Below are positions 60,488 to 64,000 of a stretch of DNA of 64,000 nucleotides, one piece after another. The DNA comes from Spirochaeta africana DSM 8902 (GTDB taxonomy: Bacteria; Spirochaetota; Spirochaetia; DSM-27196; DSM-8902): contig NC_017098.1 of the NCBI RefSeq assembly GCF_000242595.2, positions 2,294,001 to 2,358,000 of the forward strand, read 5' to 3'. The notes under the pieces were generated by a model. It had not been told where the DNA came from. It did no database searches and was given only the letters and a program-made list of their open reading frames with translations. Made by a program: the position numbers and the translations under genes. Each line of letters starts with the position of its first letter. Within the stretch, counting starts at the first letter, position 1.

Positions 60488-61104
60488 AACTCGCCGCTTT
60501 CCAGGTCGTAGTTCAGGATAGCCCCTGACCGGATATCATAGTGCCACCCAAACAGTTTAAGATCCCCGCTTGCGTGTCGCTGCTGTATATACGGATAGGT
60601 CAGCAAGCTGCGCAGCTGCAGCACCACATTTTCCAGCTCAACCCGCTGCAGTACATCGGTGGTGTAGTCCACACACCCGCTGTCGGAGTCCTGTACATCC
60701 CGAATTACTTCCTTGAGCTCGCCGGCGAACTCAAGCCAGCTACTGGTCAGCTCAAGGGTGTCGATGGAGTGTGAACACATTGCCTTGCATCCGCCGCAAT
60801 TGGAGTGACCGCAGACCACAATATTCTCTACCTCAAGCACCTTGACTGCATACTCAACGGCCGACGACACCGCTACATCCTCGGCAGCGCGGTCATAATC
60901 AGGAACAATATTCGCAATATTACGGATTACAAACAGTTCACCCGGGACACTTCCGGTTATAAGATTGGGGTCTACCCGCGAATCAGAGCAGGCAATAAAC
61001 AGCGTATGCGGATTTTGACGCAACCCGAGTTCCGCAAACAGACTGCCATAACCGGCAAATCCCTTGGATCGGAACCAAGCTGCCCGCTGAATGAGATCGG
61101 GCAT
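60445..61104 (-). CDS. Beta-class carbonic anhydrase
   Basis: The 219-residue zinc enzyme has the ligands Cys in IACSDSRVDP (with catalytic Asp-Arg pair) and His/Cys in GHSNCGGCKAM. It interconverts CO2 and bicarbonate in the cytoplasm and is often needed at low CO2. Start 61104 has AGGAG. It is downstream of the small membrane-protein gene and the oligopeptide ABC operon in the same direction, and may be read through from it. Confidence 0.94.
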   Translation of the reverse strand: MPDLIQRAAWFRSKGFAGYGSLFAELGLRQNPHTLFIACSDSRVDPNLITGSVPGELFVIRNIANIVPDYDRAAEDVAVSSAVEYAVKVLEVENIVVCGHSNCGGCKAMCSHSIDTLELTSSWLEFAGELKEVIRDVQDSDSGCVDYTTDVLQRVELENVVLQLRSLLTYPYIQQRHASGDLKLFGWHYDIRSGAILNYDLESGEFHEISGDSSQKSSS

Positions 61105-61123
61105 GGAGCACTCCTGTGCGTAT

Positions 61124-61258
61124 TTAGAAGATAACGCGAAAGACCAGTAAAAACAGGCCGTAGCCGGCGGTAACCGCAAGGATTACCGCCAGCAGAATCG
61201 GCACCATAACCCAAAATGCTGCCAGAATCAAGGCCAGGGTGTCACGCCAGTCACTCAT
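61124..61258 (-). CDS. 44-residue membrane protein coupled to the oligopeptide ABC operon
   Basis: This short frame starts at ATG 61258 and ends with TAA at 61124-61126. The product has a short charged head (MSDWRD) and two hydrophobic stretches that could form a helical hairpin or one long helix (LALILAAFWVMVPILLAVIL, then AVTAGYGLFLLVFRVIF). The ATG overlaps the stop of the upstream ATPase gene by 8 bases (ATGAGTGA), a strong sign of translational coupling. Its role could be assembly or regulation of the transporter. No homologue is recognised. Confidence 0.6.
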   Translation of the reverse strand: MSDWRDTLALILAAFWVMVPILLAVILAVTAGYGLFLLVFRVIF

Positions 61259-62291
61259 CGCTGTACTGCTCGGGGGGATGTACCAGATGACAGCTGACCG
61301 ATCGACCGCTGGTCCCTACCGGGCGGAGCCGGGGCTCAACCGTCCGGCAGACATCCATTGCAAAGGGACACCGGGTATGGAAACTGCAGCCGGAAGGCGG
61401 ATTGGAAGGGCTGGGCACATCTCCGCTCAGAATAATCCGTTTCTTGCGAATACCGGGCTCACTTACCGGGATGGCCGACAGGAGCGCCTGGCTGTAGGGA
61501 TGCAGCGGCTCATGGTAGAAGTCCCGCTTCTCTCCTACCTCTACCAGTTTCCCGAGATACATCACCCCGACCCGCTCTGCCATATGCCGCACAATACTCA
61601 GATCATGACTGATAAACAGATAGGTCAGACCGAACTCATCCTGCAGATCCTCCAGCAGATTGATAATCTGGCTTTGGATACTCACATCCAGTGCCGATAT
61701 CGGTTCGTCGGCTACAATAAACTTGGGTCCCAGTGCCAGTGCCCTGGCAATCACCACCCGCTGACGCTGGCCACCGGAAAACTCGTGCGGGTACCGGTAT
61801 GCATGGTACGGCTGCAGTCCGCATCGTACCAGCACCTCCTCCGCACGCTCATGCGCCTCCCGGCCGCGCGCAATACCATTCACCTGCAGAATCTCGCGGA
61901 TTGCTGCCCCCACCGTCATGCGTGGATTGAGGGCACTATAGGGATCCTGAAACACAATCTGCAGCTCCCGCCGCAGTTGACGCAGTCGGGTGGTGCTGGC
62001 GGAAAACACCTCCTCGCCATGGTAGCTCACGCTGCCGCCGGTTGCCGACTGCAACCGCAGGATGGTGCGACCGGTGGTGCTTTTGCCGCAGCCACTTTCC
62101 CCGACCAGTGCGAATGTTTCCCCGGGAAATACATCAAAGGTGACACCATCCACTGCCTTTACATGGCCAACCGTACGACTGAGTACGCCGGTCTTGATCG
62201 GGAAGTATTTCTTGAGGTCTCGAACCGAAACAACCGGCTGCGGCTCGTAATCATCCTGCTCATTGGTATCTACAACTGGATCTGTATGCAT
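61251..62291 (-). CDS. oppF: Oligopeptide ABC transporter ATP-binding protein OppF/DppF
   Basis: The 346-residue ATPase has Walker A GESGCGKST, the Q-loop VFQDPYSALNP, signature FSGGQRQRVVIAR, Walker B FIVADEPISALD, and the C-terminal Opp/Dpp extension with Cys motif CSFHTRCPFAMDVC, which can hold an iron-sulfur cluster in some members. It pairs with the upstream OppD to power peptide uptake. The gene is followed by the 44-residue protein gene. Confidence 0.94.
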   Translation of the reverse strand: MHTDPVVDTNEQDDYEPQPVVSVRDLKKYFPIKTGVLSRTVGHVKAVDGVTFDVFPGETFALVGESGCGKSTTGRTILRLQSATGGSVSYHGEEVFSASTTRLRQLRRELQIVFQDPYSALNPRMTVGAAIREILQVNGIARGREAHERAEEVLVRCGLQPYHAYRYPHEFSGGQRQRVVIARALALGPKFIVADEPISALDVSIQSQIINLLEDLQDEFGLTYLFISHDLSIVRHMAERVGVMYLGKLVEVGEKRDFYHEPLHPYSQALLSAIPVSEPGIRKKRIILSGDVPSPSNPPSGCSFHTRCPFAMDVCRTVEPRLRPVGTSGRSVSCHLVHPPEQYSDE

Positions 62292-62306
62292 AGTATCGGC
62301 TCCTGA

Positions 62307-63341
62307 TTACTCTTCACGTACACCCTCGCCGGTGTCGGCGACGCGCAGTTTGCGTTTTTCGGGCTTGGTAAGCCCCTCATGATGCAGCCAGCAGCGTACC
62401 GAGTGATCTTTTCCCAGTTCGGTGCGCCCGGGCATGCTGTGCACGCATACCTGCATTGCATGAGGACAGCGCGGATGGAATGGACAGCCGCCGGGCATCT
62501 CCAGCGGATTGGGTACATTACCCGGTATGTACATCAAACGACTCTGCTCTTTCTCGATAGTAGGTCGCGAGCGTATCAGTCCCTGGGTGTAGGGGTGCTG
62601 CGGATCACGGAACAGGGTATGCACATCGGCTTTTTCCATCATCTTGCCAGCATACATTACCACCACATGGTCCGCCATCTCGGCGATCACACTCAGATCA
62701 TGGGTGATAAACAGGATTGCAGTCCCGATGCGATCCTTCAGATCCCGCATCAGCTCCAGAATCTGCGCCTGGATGGTTACATCAAGCGCCGTGGTGGGCT
62801 CGTCCGCAATCAGGAGCTTGGGATCACAGCTCAGGGCCATTGCAATCATAGCACGCTGCCGCATCCCGCCGGAAAAACGATGCGGATATTCATCCACCAC
62901 CTCGTCAGCCCGCGGTATCCCGACCAGCCTGAGCATTTCGATGGCCCGTGCACGGGCAGCTTTCTGATCCAGTCCCTGATGCAGCTGGATTGACTCCATC
63001 AACTGGTTGCCGATGGTGTACACCGGATTCAGGCTGGTCATTGGCTCCTGGAATATCATCGCAATATCGTTCCCCCGAATACGACGAAGCTGCTCACCCT
63101 TCATGGTCAACAGATCGGTGCCCTCAAACAATATGCTCCCGCCATCGATGGAGGCTGGCGGCTCAGGCAGCAGCCGCAGGATACTGAGGGACACCGCCGT
63201 CTTGCCGCATCCACTCTCACCAACCAGCCCTACAACCTCACCGGCCTGTATATCAAAGGAGACATTGTCTACCGCCCGGACCTTGCCTTTTTCGGTGTTA
63301 AAGCTGGTCTGCAGGCTGCGAATCTCCAGTATTGTGCTCAT
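62307..63341 (-). CDS. oppD: Oligopeptide ABC transporter ATP-binding protein OppD/DppD
   Basis: The 344-residue ATPase shows Walker A GESGCGKT, IFQEPMTSLNPVY, signature FSGGMRQRAMIA, Walker B LLIADEPTTALD, and the C-terminal GCPFHPRCPHAMQVC motif. It is the second ATPase of the peptide transporter. Separated by 15 bases from oppF and 29 from the permease gene; all genes point the same way. Confidence 0.94.
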   Translation of the reverse strand: MSTILEIRSLQTSFNTEKGKVRAVDNVSFDIQAGEVVGLVGESGCGKTAVSLSILRLLPEPPASIDGGSILFEGTDLLTMKGEQLRRIRGNDIAMIFQEPMTSLNPVYTIGNQLMESIQLHQGLDQKAARARAIEMLRLVGIPRADEVVDEYPHRFSGGMRQRAMIAMALSCDPKLLIADEPTTALDVTIQAQILELMRDLKDRIGTAILFITHDLSVIAEMADHVVVMYAGKMMEKADVHTLFRDPQHPYTQGLIRSRPTIEKEQSRLMYIPGNVPNPLEMPGGCPFHPRCPHAMQVCVHSMPGRTELGKDHSVRCWLHHEGLTKPEKRKLRVADTGEGVREE

Positions 63342-63370
63342 GTCATACTCCTTGCCTGGAAATGGCTGTC

Positions 63371-64000
63371 CTATCGTGTCTTCGGATCAAGCGCGTCACG
63401 CAGTCCATCCCCGATCAGGTTGAATCCGAGAACCATCAACAGGATTGCAATACCGGGGATCGTTGTCAGATGATGGGCACTGCGAATATAAGCCCGCCCG
63501 TTGCTGAGGATCGCTCCCCATTCAGGTGTTGGTGCCTGCGCCCCCAGTCCAAGAAATCCCAGACCAGCAGCCCAGAGAATCGCGGTGGCAATCTGGAAGG
63601 TACTCTGCACGATGATCGGCGCCAGGCAATTAGGCAGAATATGGCGAAAAATAATCCGCCAGTCGCGCAGCCCGGCCGCTGCCGCTGCGGTCACGTAGCT
63701 TTGCTCCTTGGCAGCGAGCACTGACCCGCGAACCAGGCGTGCGTACAGCGGGACACTGGCGATACCGACCGCAATCATGACGTTCTGTACCCCCACCCCG
63801 AGGACGGTAACCACCACGATCGCCAGCAGAATTCCCGGGAAAGCGATCAGCATATCGATAAAACGCTGGATGATCATATCCAGTTTCCCACCATAGTAGC
63901 CGCTGACAGCTCCGATCGGGACCCCGATAAGCAGCCCGATCAGGGTAGAGATCACCCCGATATTCATGGAAATCCGTCCGCCATACAGCATGCGGCTAAA
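63371..64000 (-). CDS. oppC: Oligopeptide ABC transporter permease OppC/DppC (cut by right edge)
   Basis: The C-terminal 210 residues are visible. The frame stays open through base 64000 and reads SRMLYGGRIS, the conserved OppC segment just inside the BPD transmembrane domain, so the N-terminal part lies outside. The EAA loop is AAAAAGLRDWRIIFRHILPN. It forms the membrane channel with the OppB subunit, expected to be further to the right. Confidence 0.92.
   Translation of the reverse strand, partial: FSRMLYGGRISMNIGVISTLIGLLIGVPIGAVSGYYGGKLDMIIQRFIDMLIAFPGILLAIVVVTVLGVGVQNVMIAVGIASVPLYARLVRGSVLAAKEQSYVTAAAAAGLRDWRIIFRHILPNCLAPIIVQSTFQIATAILWAAGLGFLGLGAQAPTPEWGAILSNGRAYIRSAHHLTTIPGIAILLMVLGFNLIGDGLRDALDPKTR

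Noticed and set aside
1-64000. CRISPR arrays, insertion sequences, prophage, attachment sites, replication origin
   Set aside because: No regularly spaced direct repeats of CRISPR length, no transposase or integrase frames, no DnaA-box cluster seen.

Overview
The window reads as ordinary, densely packed chromosome of a diderm bacterium, most likely a free-living spirochaete of the Spirochaeta/Alkalispirochaeta type. This placement is inferred from G+C in the upper fifties, outer-membrane functions (MlaEFD-like lipid transport, an OmpA-domain protein, several lipoproteins), three chemoreceptor-family proteins with CheD, and the general look of the proteins. No database search was possible. There are no insertion sequences, prophage, CRISPR arrays or rRNA genes, and no block has clearly foreign composition.

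Layout. 1-2206: the C-terminal part of a large TPR/ATPase-like regulator, then a CAU-anticodon tRNA and a bidirectional terminator. 2260-9900: nrdR diverging from an HD hydrolase and pseudouridine synthase pair, a P-loop/Asp23-like fusion, a TPR envelope protein, a soluble receptor-like coiled coil and cheD. 9892-16612: pcnB diverging from pabB-pabC-hisS-helicase. 16715-23948 (mostly minus): aroB, an ArsR regulator, an M23 peptidase (plus), and a probable operon of an unusual sensor kinase, mlaE, mlaF, mlaD and a TPR lipoprotein. 24018-31918 (minus): a ribbon-helix-helix/zinc protein, OsmC, aldo/keto reductase, MFS transporter, GlgX, RsmE and a chemoreceptor. 31942-36294 (minus): tetR, metY, cysK and an OmpA-like protein. 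36336-49304 (plus): a DbpA-domain RNA-binding protein with a long leader, a GH13 lipoprotein, proA-proB-phosphoesterase-DAHP synthase-argE, and topoisomerase IV (parE-parC). 49309-56894: response regulator plus DtxR, an unknown membrane protein, an altered metallo-beta-lactamase protein, a chemoreceptor, a degenerate HD-GYP protein and glnS. 57045-64000: a probable small RNA, a carbohydrate-binding lipoprotein, a hypothetical protein, a response regulator, radC, dus, carbonic anhydrase, a 44-residue membrane protein and an oligopeptide ABC operon cut by the right edge.

Two observations stand out. First, the minus strand at about 57045-57250 looks like a small RNA that ends in a clean intrinsic terminator and shows three UCCUCC (anti-Shine-Dalgarno) stretches, two of them in hairpin loops. 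Second, at least ten genes have a TAnnnT -10 box exactly 6 or 7 bases before the start codon, usually with a TTG-type -35 box 17-18 bases further up, so their mRNAs should be leaderless. Genes with a normal leader carry strong GGAGG sites. The RNA could therefore silence Shine-Dalgarno-led genes while sparing leaderless ones. This link is inference.

Functional themes are amino-acid and folate/aromatic synthesis (aroB, DAHP synthase, pabBC, proAB, argE-like, cysK, metY), alpha-glucan use (GlgX, GH13 lipoprotein, CBM48-like lipoprotein), envelope maintenance (Mla, M23, OmpA-like), translation and RNA handling (hisS, glnS, pcnB, rsmE, dus, pseudouridine synthase, helicase), and chemotaxis or c-di-GMP-type signalling with several proteins whose catalytic residues look lost.
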